From the NCBI GenBank assembly GCA_951799405.1, contig OX637333.1:17049960-17113959 (forward strand): 64,000 nucleotides of DNA. The letters are read 5' to 3'. Every line of letters begins with the position of its first letter. Positions within the stretch are counted from its first letter, which is position 1. The stretch is from Agapetus fuscipes (Eukaryota > Arthropoda > Insecta > Trichoptera > Glossosomatidae). Positions 39,460 to 51,707 of the stretch are shown piece after piece. Under the pieces are notes generated by a model. That model was not told the origin of the DNA. It saw nothing but the letters and a program-made list of their open reading frames with translations, and did not search any database. A program made the translations under genes and the position numbers.

Positions 39460-41415
39460 TTATTTAAAAACTGTTTCAGTGTTATTCATTAGATTTAGCC
39501 CATACCTGTTTAGTGCGAGATTTTGAGAAACCAATTTAAATTTGTACCAGCCCGCTAAACCAAAATAAATAAAAATGTGATTCATTAGCGAAATACGTGC
39601 ATTATTTTTTTTGGTTTACCGAATCCTGCTTAAACAGACTTCCGGTAGCTTTTTCTGTATGAAAAAATACAAAATGCTCGACATTTATGTAGGTATTTAG
39701 GTGTCTATGAATTTTTTTGAGGTTTTTGTGGGTTTTTGCATGATTTTTGACAACTTTCGGAGACGCTCGGAAGCATTCGGGTAAACGCCCCCTGCCGAAC
39801 GTTTCTCGACACTCCAGCTGTCAAACTCATGTCGACTGCGACCATGCCTAAGAATCTTCCATACAAACGATATTGACCACAAGCTTCCTTACACTACCAG
39901 TAGATAATGCTTTATTGGTTCTTGTCCACAATAATAGTAGGAAACTACTGTTTGGTATTACCGATATTCCCTTGACAGCCAAAATGGCGCCCACAGATAA
40001 CGCTTGCTTGGCGTGGGGTCGTAAGTTTTTAACCGTTGAATGCTGTTTTTGGCTGTTTTCACAGGCGTTAAATTGTGCAAAAAGTTATTTGAAAAGAATA
40101 TAATACTTTGTGCGTGAAAATGGTGTATTGGTGGCCTGGTGCCGGACAACGTATTTCCGTCGTAACCTCAAAAAAAAATCGTTCACAAATATAAGACAGC
40201 TATAAAGTACAAAAAACCTTCATGTTTTAGTTACGTTCCAGCTAAAAAATACTAGTGCCTCTAAATAAACTTTAATTGACATCAAACTTTCAAAATGATT
40301 TACATAATTTTAACCTAATTTGCCAAAACCTTAATTACCTTAATTTAGCTTAAAACCAAAATGTAGTTCGGTGTATTATTTAAGAATGTATATTTGTGTA
40401 AACTTGTATATTTTATTTTAAAAGATATAAATTTTTAAAACAAAAAAAAAACTTTTATTTGACATGACCTCACCATTAGTTTCCTATAATATCAAAAATA
40501 TTTGAAATAAATTTTAGGTATAAGTGATATTATACATTCCATAATATTATCAAAAGCTTCCATATAAAACTCATAGGTGGCTAAGATTCGGGCATTCCCC
40601 TTTTTTTTATTCAGTGGGATCTCTATAAACCTATAATACTCTGTGACTGCGACTTCGAATGAACCAAAAATGGAAACAAGTATTTTTCAAAGCATGACTT
40701 CAGGTTTTGGCTGTAGGCATCACGAAGAAAATCTCAAAGATGGGCCTTCATACTTCATCTACAAGAAAAGTGTCAGTTTTACAAAATTGGCGACTTGAAA
40801 AATAGCACGACGCGGCATCTGTCACTTTTTTTCTTGTCACAGTTTTTATATTTGTTTCGTTGCTGCATGCCCTCAATTTGTTGTTGTAGTGTAAAATTCT
40901 AATGTTTTAAAGTTACTGTAATTGCTGAAACTCTTAATTGATTCATAAATCTTTTATTCTGAAAGTTATCTCGTACATTACGATCAGCTGGGGAATGAGG
41001 AAGATGGCCATTTTGCGTATGTCGATCTAGTTTAGAACGAAATAAAGCTACTCGGAGGTGGTTTACAAATGTGATCATGTTTTGAAACACGTTTAGTGTT
41101 AAACTGAATTATAAAGTTTTTATGAATCACCTTTTTTGTAAATTGAGATTAAATCGAAAAATTAAACCAGATCTCTAAAGAAATCTGGTTTAAAAATTCT
41201 AATGAATAACACTGTTTGGTTTTACTACGAGTTATTAGGTTAAATGGAAACTGTGGGGAAAACCATATATAGGTTAGAAATACAACTATGTAAATGAAAT
41301 AGTTTGATTATTATAAAGAGAAAACATTGCACTATTTTCTCCAAAAGACGTTGCAAACTGTCCAAAAATAATTGTTTCAAGCTTATACCATAATATTTTA
41401 TTCAATTTATTCTTC
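39460..41415. other. No recognised gene
   Basis: AT-rich sequence. An ATG in good context (CAAAATGGCGCCC, 39981) is followed by GTAAGT 39 bp on, but there is no other support. No repeats with partners in this window were noticed. Confidence 0.3.
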
Positions 41416-41419
41416 ATAG

Positions 41420-41745
41420 GCATAAAAAAAACGCAACTAAACTACACAATATACAGTGCTACTTTTTGCCGCGTTAGCCCCGAAGGGGTCGCATGTGGCG
41501 AGTGGAACCTATTTTTTTGTACAGGTAAGGGGGTTGGCCTTACGCCAGCCTCTTCAGTTGAAGTGGGGGTTCCCAGCTCCCGGGACGGCTGGTTGAGGCT
41601 GAGTAAACCTTGCCGGTATTTTGATTTGAAGTTTGAAATAAACACCGAAATGGATAATCATTTCTGACACCCTGCCTCGTTGGGATTCGAACGCCAGTTC
41701 ACGGCATGGAATCCAAGCAATCTACCAACTGAGCTATCTAAAATA
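41420..41745 (-). repeat. tRNA-headed SINE family 2, minus copy
   Basis: Tail AAAACGCAACTAAACTACAC, CCCGAAGGGGTCGCATGTGG, body GGCTGAGTAAACC, and head ending CTACCAACTGAGCTATC. Confidence 0.75.
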
Positions 41746-41788
41746 TTATTTATTAATGTAATCACGTATCAATAACAATAATGTATCA

Positions 41789-41935
41789 CCCATAATGTAA
41801 AAAATGGTTCACTTTGCCAATGTCACCTCTGTTTCAGGAAAGGTCGGCAAGAGTTGCAGGGCTTATGTTCACTTGAGATTAGGTTTTTATATTGTAGGTC
41901 CACATGCGGCAAATTAGAATGTACAAGCTTTATTT
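41789..41935 (+). repeat. RTE tail module, partial
   Basis: CACCCATAATGTAAAAAATG to GTCCACATGCGGCA. Lacks both usual ends. Confidence 0.65.
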
Positions 41936-42107
41936 CATTGTAAATTTGTATTTTAATTCACTCCTTAAAATGTTAATAAAAAATATATCTATGTAATAAA
42001 ACGTTGTTTTTCTTGTGAAACAAGTATGGCAGAAACAAAAAATATATTTTTGAAGAATGTTATATGTATATTATGGGATGTTTTGAAAGCATACGGAGTG
42101 ATTGGGG

Positions 42108-43504
42108 CTCTCCTAGGTGCGGTGCATGCAAACTATGAAAATAGTAAGGCATGCAAAGGCATGTGTCCGTATTGATGGTGAGTATAGTGAGTGGTTTGAA
42201 GTTTATAAGGGTGTGAGGCAAGGATGTGTGATGAGTCCATGGCTATTTAACATAGTCATGGACAAGTGTGTCAGAGATGCCAGACTTAATGATTGTGGAT
42301 TGATGATAGGAGAGAGCAAAGTGAGTGTTCTACTGTATGCAGATGATGCAGTTCTTGTATCTGATTCAGCAGTAGAATTGGAAACAATGCTCTCTTGATT
42401 GAATGAAGCTTTGTTAGGTAAGCATTTGAAGTTGAATGCAAGTAAGACGAAAGTATTGATTTTTGAAAGAGATGATGAAAGTATGAATTATGAATTTAAA
42501 ATTAATGGAATGAATGTTGATGTCGTAAATGAGTTTGTATACCTGGGAAGTAAGGTTGAAAAAGATGGAAGAATGACCGGTGAATTTGAAAGAAGAATAA
42601 TGAAAGGCAGGTGTGTACTGGGTGCTACCGCTAGCATCGCCAAGAACCAGAATCTTTCAAAAAATGTTCGACTGGCGGGGCACGGTGGTATACTAGTGCC
42701 CACTCTGATGTATGGAAGTGAAGCCTGGACGGTGAGTGAAAGTGAGATTAGTAAAGTCCATACAGTGGAAATGGACTACTTAAGAAGTATGATTGGAAAA
42801 AGACGGAGTGATAGGGTGAGGAATGATTTTGTTAGAGAGGAATGTGGTGTAAGAGAAAGTGTGAAAGTAAATATTAAAAGAAGTATACTTAGATGGTTTG
42901 GACATTTGGAGAGAATGAATGAGGAAAGAATGACGAAGAAAGTATATGCTGCAAGAATTGATGGGTGTCGTGGAAGAAGAAGACCGAGAAAGGTACGGAT
43001 GGACCAAATTTTCGAAATAGCGAGTGAATGAGATATCCAGAGTCATAATAAAAGGAGAGCTTGTATGAAAAAGGTTATGACTCTGGATGAAATAAAAGAA
43101 GTATGCAAGGACAGGAAGAAGTGGCGGCTAATCTGCAATGCTGATTTGTAATGTTAGTTTATTAGTTTTGCTACATTTTTTGTCTAAGAATTTTTTGACT
43201 TTTTTGTATAGATTTATTTTTAAGGTTTTGTTGTTGTTACTTAAATGTTATTTATTACTACTATTCCTTGACTTATAGGTTGGTATGAGGCTGATCACCC
43301 ATACTGTAAAAAATGGTTCACTTTGCCAATGTCACCCCTGTTTCAGGGAATGTCGGCAAGAGTTGCAGGGCTTATGTTCATTTGAGGTTTGGATTTTATT
43401 TGTAAGTACACAATCAGCATTTGTAAGCGCGAACTACACGTGTTTGTTTGTGGGCATACATCTGAGAGCTTTGCATGAATATATCCTTGCAACTTAGATT
43501 ATAG
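42108..43504 (+). mobile_element. RTE LINE 3' half, second close copy
   Basis: Frames 42117-42398 and 42399-43031 (one in-frame stop between them) cover G-V-R-Q-G-C-V-M-S-P and L-L-Y-A-D-D-A to the C-terminus, with another stop at 43029. 3' UTR then tail module 43268-43504. Very similar to 32656-33806. Confidence 0.82.
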
Positions 43505-43704
43505 AAGAAGAAGAAGTCCCCAGGGGGGGTTTTGTACGAAAACCTTACGCCCCGAAATATAGATGACTCTTTTTACTATTTCCATATACCTTGCTTTTCC
43601 TACATAATGCACTGAAACAGGGTTCAGTGGCACATCTATAATACGTAGTATTATAGTATACTTGTCTATGTCTGTGGCTCCTACTCATACTCTGTGTGCT
43701 CTTA

Positions 43705-44056
43705 AGGCTTGTTCGCACAAGGCCACTATTTTAGGCCAGTACCGAGTAATTTCGTGGTGGGCGGGGCCACAGAGTATGTAGGTTTATAGAGAGCGGTCTT
43801 AGAACAAAAAAAATGTAACCAAGAAGTATTATTTTTATATGAAACGATAGATAGCGCCAGTAACTACCCTACGTGTCTAGACAATACTAAACTATCATAA
43901 CTGGCGCTATCCATCGTTTCATATAAAAATAATACTTCTTGATTACATTTTAATTGTTCCATGACCGCTCTCTATAAACCTACATACTTTGTGGCCCCGC
44001 CCACCACTAAATTACTCGGTACTGGACTAAAATAGTGGCCTTGTGCGAACAAGCCT
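43705..44056. mobile_element. Foldback MITE with long arms, TTA duplication
   Basis: Inverted arms of about 160 bp beginning AAGGCTTGTTCGCACAAGG... (first base 43705) and ending at 44056; centre near 43880. Flanked by TTA (43702-43704, 44057-44059), the PIF/Harbinger-type target. No ORF. Confidence 0.75.
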
Positions 44057-44379
44057 TTATACTCTGAGCGGACCTGTGAAAACCGCCTCCGGATATAAAA
44101 GATAGCTCCCGGAAACAGTTAAAACAACAAAGCGGGAAATTCAAAATATCCCTACATCTATTAAAAAATAGAATAATTTAACATCCAGTCATTTTTGCAA
44201 AACAAAAATACTATATACAACCATCATTAGCATTAATGCATGTCGTGGAGTAGTTATAATCAAAAATTATTTATTTGAAAAAAAAGTCCACTACACATTA
44301 AACGTAAAACTTTAAAAGCAACATAACCATTAAGTGGCTTAAGTTTTGATAAAACTTATTAGAATTTCATGTTTTCTAG

Positions 44380-45690
44380 TTAATAAGTCTTACTTTTATT
44401 TGAACATACTTAAAAAATGTAAACATTTTTACTTTTTGAGAAAAAAAAGTCTAGATTTGCATGAAAACCGATACAAATCACTAGTGTCAAAAGAGGAGGC
44501 AGCTGATTTGGGTCCTAGGGACTCGTTAAATTTTGTTCAAAATTTTGTATTTTCTAGCTAATAAGATGAAATACGAATAACAAATAAGTCAAAGTTGAGA
44601 CCATTTATACAAGTCTTAGTTTGTATGAAAACCGATACAAATCACTCGTGTCAAAAGAGGAGGCAGCTGATTTGGGTCCTAGGGACTCGTTTAATTTTTT
44701 TAAAAATTTTGTATTTTCTAGCTTATAAGATGAACTACGAATATCACATAGTTAAAAGTTGAGAACATTTATACTTTTTGAGAAAAAAAATATAAAAGTC
44801 TTAGTTTGTATGAAAACCGATACAAATCCCTAGTGTCAAAAGAGGAGGCAGCTGATTTGGGTCCTAGGGACTCGTTAAATTTTGTTCAAAATTTTGTATT
44901 TTCTAGCTTATAAGATGAACTACGAATAACACATAGTTAAAAGTTGAGACCATTTATAATTTTTGAGAAAAAAAATATAAAAGTCTTAGTTTGTATGAAA
45001 ACCGATACAAATCACTATTTGTATTTTCTAGCTAATAAGATGAAATACGAATAACAAATAAGTCAAAGTTGAGACCATTTATACAAGTCTTAGTTTGTAT
45101 GAAAACCGATACAAATCACTCGTGTCAAAAGAGGAGGCAGCTGATTTGGGTCCTAGGGACTCGTTTAATTTTTTTAAAAATTTTGTATTTTCTAGCTTAT
45201 AAGATGAACTACGAATAACACATAGTTAAAAGTTGAGACCATTTATACTTTTTGAGAACAAAAATATATAAGTCTAAGTTTGTATGAAAACCGATACAAA
45301 TCACTAGTGTCAAAAGAGGAGGCAACTGATTTGGGTCCTTTTGAATTTCATTCAAAGTTCTTTATTTTTACTTTTTGAGAAAAAAAGTCTAGATTTGCAT
45401 GAAAACCGATACAAATCACTAGTGTCAAAAGAGGAGGCAAGTGATTTGGGTCCTAGGGACTCGTTAAATTATGTTAAAAATTTTGTATTTTCTAGTTAAT
45501 AAGATGAACTACGAATAACACATAGTTAAAAGTTGAGACCATTTATACTTTTTGAGAAAAAAAATATATAAGTCTAAGTTTGTATGAAAACCGATACAAA
45601 TCACTATTGTCAAAAGAGGAGGCAACTAATTTGGGTCCTTTTGAATTTCATTCAAAGTTCTTTATTTTTAGCTTATTAGACTGACTATTT
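44380..45690 (+). repeat. Tandem satellite, ~185-bp unit, 8 units
   Basis: GAAAACCGATACAAATCAC recurs at 44463, 44627, 44812, 44997, 45101, 45286, 45401 and 45586 (spacings 164, 185, 185, 104, 185, 115, 185). Each unit has GTCAAAAGAGGAGGCA and TTTTGTATTTTCTAG. Units of 104 and 115 bp are deletions. Confidence 0.85.
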
Positions 45691-45892
45691 TGTTGACATC
45701 TTTTAATGTTGTGACCCTCGATCCTTTTTGATAAAAATAATTTCCAAATCTTGTATCACTCGTCTTCTTGTGGTTTTAGTCAAGCAAGATTTAAAAGTTC
45801 CATAGGTTATGTTTAGTACAAAATTATCTTAACTTACATTTTGGAGTAAGTCAAGATTGTGAATTTAAAAAAATGCGAAATTATCTACATAG

Positions 45893-45944
45893 CGCACGCT
45901 TAATAATAAAGAGCAATAACTCTTAAATAACTATTAAACGTGCG
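45893..45944. repeat. 52-bp miniature of the CGCACG MITE
   Basis: CGCACGCTTAATAATAAAGA ... TATTAAACGTGCG; same ends as 61745-61991. Confidence 0.6.
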
Positions 45945-46222
45945 ATAAGTTTTGTATTTTTTAATAAACTATTTAATTAGTCAATATTTCGGTATAATCA
46001 TTCCACAAATTTCAGACTTTATTTATCTTTCTAACGTTCTATCTCATAAACATTTACGGTTTTATTGTTTTTCCCTACACAAATCCATTTTTTTCCCACC
46101 GCTATTTGGAATTTTTCGATTTCGCGCTTTTTTTAGCCCCCTAACCATAGACAAAGTTTCTGGAAATGAAAGTTTTATTTTCCCTACATTTGGGGAATCG
46201 TTTTTGTTTACAGCATAGGGGG

Positions 46223-46504
46223 CTATCTTTGGAGGCTGTTTTCATGGGGCTTCCACACGCTTGCCAACTCTTTACATGGGGCTTCCACACGCTTGCCAAC
46301 CCATCTCAAGTCAAGCGCACAGTGTGTCGTCTAGAACATGCTAGCTGGACAAATTTTTGTCTGATGGACTCATTTTGTCTAGCTAGCATGTTCTAGACGA
46401 CACACTGTGCGCTTGACTTGAGATGGATTGGCAAGCGTGTGGAAGCCCCATGTAAAGAGTTGGCAAGCGTGTGGAAGCCCCATGAAAACAGCCTCCAAAG
46501 ATAG
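46223..46504. repeat. Long hairpin, 124-bp arms
   Basis: Arms 46223-46346 and 46381-46504 are inverted copies with about one mismatch by eye; 34-bp loop. Each arm contains two direct copies of CATGGGGCTTCCACACGC. Foldback element, or a source of hairpin RNA if transcribed. Confidence 0.85.
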
Positions 46505-46971
46505 AAGTCGAGCGTGTGGACGGCCGTTTGGCTCAGCTGGGGGCGTGGCTTATACCGCCTTGGCTCGGCTTGTCGCCGATCCGACCAGAGTCGGTTTTTT
46601 GACGCAAGTCAAAGGGAATTCACGCATGCGCATGCCAGGCACACACATATACTTGTGCGCGCGCATTCTGGTGCGGTACGGTTTCTATGAATTTTGATCA
46701 TCCACCATCGTCTTTGCCGAATTATTCGTTTCATTTTAGTTTCTCTCTTTTTGTTTTTTTTTTTTTTTAAATAAAAATAAGTTTATCTAAATGTTATAGC
46801 TAAAAGCTGGACGTCCGCCATGCTTGCTTATTCTAACACACACAGACGCACGCACAAGCGTGTGGATGACCCTGTTTGGTTTTCCAAGAGCTTGCAAGCG
46901 CTTGCAAGCCCTTGCCTCAAGGCGTTTGCCGCAAGCGTGTGGATGCCCCATCACAAGAGTGCTCTTGAGCT

Positions 46972-47423
46972 CAGTGTTGCCACCTTAGCCCTTTTGGGGC
47001 TAGATCTAGCACTTTTTACTGTAGATGAACTCGTTGTTTAATGATTTAGCCCGAAAAGGGCTATCTAGCCCTTTTCATTTACTTAATAATATTGTACGAA
47101 AATCTGAAATTTGCACCATGCTAACATCGCGATTACATCAAACTTTTGCGATTTTTGTCATAATATATGTTTTTTTTTTTGGTAGACACCATTTGTTCGA
47201 TTATGGCAACATATCCATGGCAACTAAATGATTCTAAAGCCCCATAAACGGAAAGTTTAATGTTTGAACCTAATTTTGAAAACAAATTATTGTGATTCAT
47301 ACTAAACAGGTGTTTTTTAAGCCCTTTTTTACACCAGCTCTTTTTGTGCTCCTTTTAGCCCGATCTAGCCCTTTTTAGCTTCTTCAATTGCCCCCATTAC
47401 TAAAACTAAGGTGGCAGCACTAA
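46972..47423. mobile_element. hAT-type MITE, 452 bp
   Basis: Ends CAGTGTTGCCACCTTAG and CTAAGGTGGCAGCACTAA, flanked by CTTGAGCT (46964-46971) and GTTGAGCT (47424-47431), 7 of 8 matching. The interior has TAGCCCTTTT repeats. Confidence 0.6.
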
Positions 47424-47462
47424 GTTGAGCTGTGGCTCTGTTGGGCTCTGTGGCTCTGTGCA

Positions 47463-48667
47463 CGTTAACTAGTATTTTGCTACTGGTAACCCTGTTTTAT
47501 AATATCGGTAGCCATATTGGAATCGATCTATGGTATTCTCACATGACGAAAGGAGTAAGGAGGAAGGGGAAGAGCTGGTTTTTTTTTAACTGAAATCAGA
47601 ATGAGCGTAAATAAAATTGAATTAATGTTTTATATTTACTGTTATTCATTTAAAAAAAGAGTTTAAGTGTAAATAAACTTTTATTTGTTTAGTATTTATT
47701 AAATTGCTCATTTTTTATTGAAAAAAACTGATGAAAAAAGATTTTTAAATGATGGTTGAACTGTGTGTAGGATTTGCGCAGCGAACGCAGCCATAAACAG
47801 CCTGCTTAGAGCCAGTCGGCCTCAAACGTCAAGCGTATTTGAAATGAACTGATTTATTTTCACTATTATTGAAGAGAATGAAGAGATTAATGAAATCAAG
47901 AAGACTCCAGTGGCCGGACATGTAGCACGTGCAGAAGACTCCAGGATCATCAGAACTGTCTTGGACGGTGCCCCCTCAGGTGTTAGAACATTCGGACGTC
48001 TCAGGATGCGGTGGGCAGAGAACATCGAAGCCAACGCCGAAGTTTTGGGAGTGAGGCGACCATGGAGGGAAGCAGCACAAGGCAGAGTCCTGGAGGATTG
48101 TGGTGCAGATGTCCCTGAGCCTTTAGGCTGTCGGCTGATGAGCCGAAGAAAGTGAAAATAAAGTGTATAGATTTCATATTATAAACATTTCCGGCCATCA
48201 TCAGGGGACAATCATCAGGGATCCAAAACTTTTGCAAGAAATACAGATATAGAATGCCAGTGTCCTTGACAATATCTTCTCCGACAGGTGCCTATTCGTT
48301 TGTTTTCCTACTACGTTTATTTTTGCCATATCATTTGTGTTTTTTACATTGAGGTTTTATTATTATTTTTTTCTTTACAAAGTGTTTATTTTTGTGATTG
48401 TATGACTAATTTTTCTTGAATAAATAAATATTGCGCAAAATATGAGCGTTTTATTTATATTCATCAATAATATCATGGCAGATAATAATATAAGAATATA
48501 GTGGTGTAGGTGTACCCGCGTGCCGCGTGTTTATACACACATGCATACAAGATCAAAGTCCGAAAAAGGGGCTTGTTGAGGCAGCGAAGCAAGAAAGACG
48601 GGGAAGGGGGTTTCGAAGTACGGACCTACCCCAAAGCCATAGAGTGGCTTCTCTAAGTACCTATATA
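47463..48667 (+). mobile_element. Retroposon H copy 2, abutting the ZAD start codon
   Basis: 1205 bp flanked by a perfect 17-bp duplication CTCTGTGGCTCTGTGCA (47446-47462, 48668-48684). Long duplications indicate LINE-type target-primed insertion. Frame 47910-48155 resembles LINE C-termini (A-G-H-V-A-R-A, V-L-D-G-A-P-S-G-V-R, R-M-R-W-A-E-N-I). The ATG of the ZAD ORF starts on the last base of the right duplication. Confidence 0.8.
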
Positions 48668-48683
48668 CTCTGTGGCTCTGTGC

Positions 48684-48944
48684 ATGTCCGATATGGAGGA
48701 GGGGTTGTCCAGGTTGTCTTGTTTTATTTGTCATGGTAGGGAAGACCTCAGGGATGTCCATGCCAAACACGACTATCAAGGCAGACAGGAGGTCTACTCA
48801 CAGATCATACAAGACTGCTTTAAAATACAGGTAATAAATATAAATCAGGATGATATGTTTTTTTGTAAACCACACTGCAAAAGCTTGGTTGTACATAATT
48901 TCTCAAGCAAGGCCACAGCAAGCATTGATGACAGCAAGGCCTAG
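48684..48944 (+). CDS. ZAD-type zinc-finger N-terminus (partial gene)
   Basis: ATG-S-D-M-E-E-G then L-S-C-F-I-C-H-G-R-E-D-L, Y-S-Q-I-I-Q-D-C-F-K-I and F-F-C-K-P-H-C-K-S-L. A C-x2-C pair followed about 45 residues later by a second Cys pair is the zinc-associated domain (ZAD) of arthropod C2H2 transcription factors. The second pair is C-x3-C rather than C-x2-C, which is unusual. The frame stops at 48944; CAG|GTAATA at 48831 could be a splice donor instead. No C2H2 fingers are in the window; exon-like frames at 58180 and 62943 could be later linker exons. Confidence 0.6.
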   Translation: MSDMEEGLSRLSCFICHGREDLRDVHAKHDYQGRQEVYSQIIQDCFKIQVININQDDMFFCKPHCKSLVVHNFSSKATASIDDSKA

Positions 48945-49836
48945 TTTCAGTAATGGATATCTTCTTTATCAGTGCTCTGGCCCATCGGACACGGCGGTGG
49001 CAATGAACTCGGCACTTGAATTGACGTAGACAAAAGTGTGTCGTCACGCAGCCGAGTTGCTAGGCAAAAGGCAAAAAATATATTTTGTTATTAGTTGCTG
49101 AAGGACTATCGTCTCATACGAGTAACGAGTGTGACATTTGACTGACGTGTTTAAAACAAAAAGTGCCAGTTTGCCCATACCAACAATATTTGTTATAATT
49201 TGTTATTCTTGTGTTGTTGAAAGTATAAAAATATCTGATACTTGTCATGAGGTTACAAAAGACCTATTTTTATACCTCATTTTTTTGCTTCAAGTTTGTT
49301 GATGAAAAGGTTGATACGAGACTGACCCCTATTCTAAAACTTGGTTAACTTTTGCCAATGCCACCCTAGTTTCAGGAACTGGTGCCTTATGTCCTAAGGA
49401 GCTAAGTGAAATTCTTTGCCGCTCCATAATATGATATTACCTCCGTGACTTGTTTGCATACTTCCTTACCTTCAATACCTACTCCTGAATATTTCTGTTG
49501 CACAGTTGTCAAGTCCATCTTCTCATGGCTTGCTGTCGCTGTGCTGCGTCTGTGTTAATCTGCTGAGAACTTCTGTGCACTTCCGGGCTCAAATACAATA
49601 TGCCACACAAAGACTGCCAGCAATGCAAGGTGTGTAAACAAAAATATTTTCTAGTTGCTAAGAATCTTAATCATAGAGTATGCTCAAACCCTCCTCTCAC
49701 CCGTCCTGTATGTATGTGTCAGAAGGACCCACAGCACATAGACGCTCATGCAAAGCTATATATTTTCTCAAGTGGCGGAAGGCCTCTTTAATGAATGACT
49801 GAGTCATTGATAAATGGGGTGTAAATGAGAATGTAC
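48945..49836. other. No confirmed gene; one repeat
   Basis: 48985-49110 resembles 8975-9080 (AATTGGCATAGACA / GGTTGCTAGG...), a dispersed repeat. A 63-codon Cys-rich frame at 49600 (C-Q-Q-C-K-V-C-K-Q-K) has no known match and may be chance. Confidence 0.3.
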
Positions 49837-50454
49837 TAAGGGGCCGTCCATAAATTACGTCATCGATTTTCGACCCCCCCCCCCAACAATCATCCTATAG
49901 TCATTATCTAATGACCCCCCCCCCCCCCCCCCTCTTGCTGTAATAATGGATGAGCTTAAGAGCGCTCTCAAAATTTTGTAATTTTAAATTTCGTATTCGT
50001 TTAGTTCGTATATTATATGCCACAGCGGCGCGCTCCGCGCCAGATCTCGCGTTCGTCGGTAGTATTTGAAGGTACGTGCATTAACTTATAATATCTGTGG
50101 ACTAGAAATTATTTTAACCAAAAAAGACATATAGATATATGTGTCAACTTACTTACGAAAATGGTCATTAGTAATAAAAATAACAAAGAACTTCACAGTT
50201 GCATTTCCATGTATACAAAAAACTCGGCACAACGAAAAAAAAATCTTGAATGTTGGTACCATTTCAAATAACGGCTGCCCACTAGACCGGAATTAACTAG
50301 AGTTGACAGATAAAACACGTTATAAATATTGTGATCGCCAAAATTCGTGTCAATATGTCATATTTTCAAGTTGTATATCCATATTTTAACTTTATCACTC
50401 ATTTCATTATAACCACTGCAACGTGTGACAGAAGAGAAACGCAAGTGGTAGCAT

Positions 50455-50735
50455 GTCGCTGCCTTAGTTCTTGTTTGCCGTATAGACCATTAAGCTAATT
50501 TTACATTAGCAATGTTTGCATGTGTACTGGACCAATGTGTCTTATGAAAACAGGAAATTGATATCAAAAATATTTAAAACAACTCTCACATTATCGAATT
50601 TTACGTTTTTTCTTAGCTCAGATTGTGTAGAATTTGATTCTTAAGACATTAAAAAGTCATATTTGACAGAATTGGTCTATACGGCAAACAATAACTGGGG
50701 GAGCGAAATATGTATCAAATCAGCAGGTTAGTTTC
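50455..50735 (+). pseudogene. CR1-like LINE 3' fragment
   Basis: Matches 58760-58990 (GTTTTACGTTTTTTCTTAGC-like, GATTCTTAAGACA) and the inverse of 2060-2190 (K-S-Y-L-T-x-L-x-Y-T). Confidence 0.5.
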
Positions 50736-51049
50736 CGCTCCTCTATGTAATAACTCATGGGTAGCTATGTCCCACATTTTTTCTACGCCATTTTTAATGC
50801 AATGCAGATAGGCTCAACCTTTTCAATCGTTGTATAAATTACATCACCAATATTTCATATTTCAAAAGAGGAAAGAGCGATACTTAAAATGTATTTGATT
50901 GTATGGGTAGACTGAGATGTGAATAAAAGATGAAATATTTATTAACTTCCTTACTTTTATTTTATCAAAGAAATAATAGTTTCAAAATTTATATTTTTAG
51001 TAATAATAATATCAGGATGATTTATTTTGCGAGCGCTGTTTTGTGTAAA

Positions 51050-51150
51050 TTACACCTCAATAGCCCTCAGCGAGCTTGGTCGTCGCTAAAGAAAGCGTCG
51101 ATTCTCAATCAAGACCAAGTTGCTGTAGAGCTGGATGAACTTTGGTGACG
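51050..51150 (+). repeat. Dispersed ~100-bp repeat
   Basis: CCCTCAGCGAGCTTGGTCGT ... GCTGTAGAGCTGGATGAACT; a second copy at 58010-58125. Confidence 0.5.
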
Positions 51151-51519
51151 GGTCTTGGTAATGGTTTGTGTATTTCCAGTATATTGATTCATTAGAACTT
51201 TGAAAAACATGTAAATAAAATAAAAAACAAGTTTTTAGTTACTCGTAAGCGTAACTACAGATGTTATGGATCCAGATGTGAAGGTTCCAAGGAATTTTAT
51301 GAAAATAGTGGTCAATATAGTGCATACACGCAGATTTTCTTAGTAAATATTTAGTTTTCACATACTGTAAAATTGCGTTTCCTTTCTCGCAATTTCGCTT
51401 TCTTGATGACTAAAATTATTTTTTAGCGTAAGATCCGTAGGAAGTAGAATGTCGACCGATTATTTCTAAAATAGTAATGATAAATTTCTAAGTTAAGTAT
51501 CAAAGTCTTAATCTAAATT

Positions 51520-51707
51520 AAAGTTGCAAAGATATATATCATTTCAGATTCATATTAAATGCATTCCCACAAGCACACACATAGAAGTTGAACATAAGCC
51601 CTGCAACTTTTGCCGACCTTCCCAGAAACAGGGGTGACATTAGCAAAGTGAACCATCTTTGTACAGTATGGGTGGTCAGCTTCATACCAACCTATAAGTC
51701 AAGGAAT
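51520..51707 (-). repeat. RTE tail module, shortened
   Basis: AAGTTGCAAAGATATATATC to CTATAAGTCAAGG, with an internal deletion. Confidence 0.65.

Noticed and set aside
39981..40019. Possible first exon (good start context, GTAAGT 39 bp on)
   Set aside because: Too short and without any downstream partner exon or similarity.
49860..49935. Poly-C runs as G-quadruplex regulatory sites
   Set aside because: They are homopolymer runs at the ends of a TIR element (mirrored at 52572-52585), most simply replication slippage.
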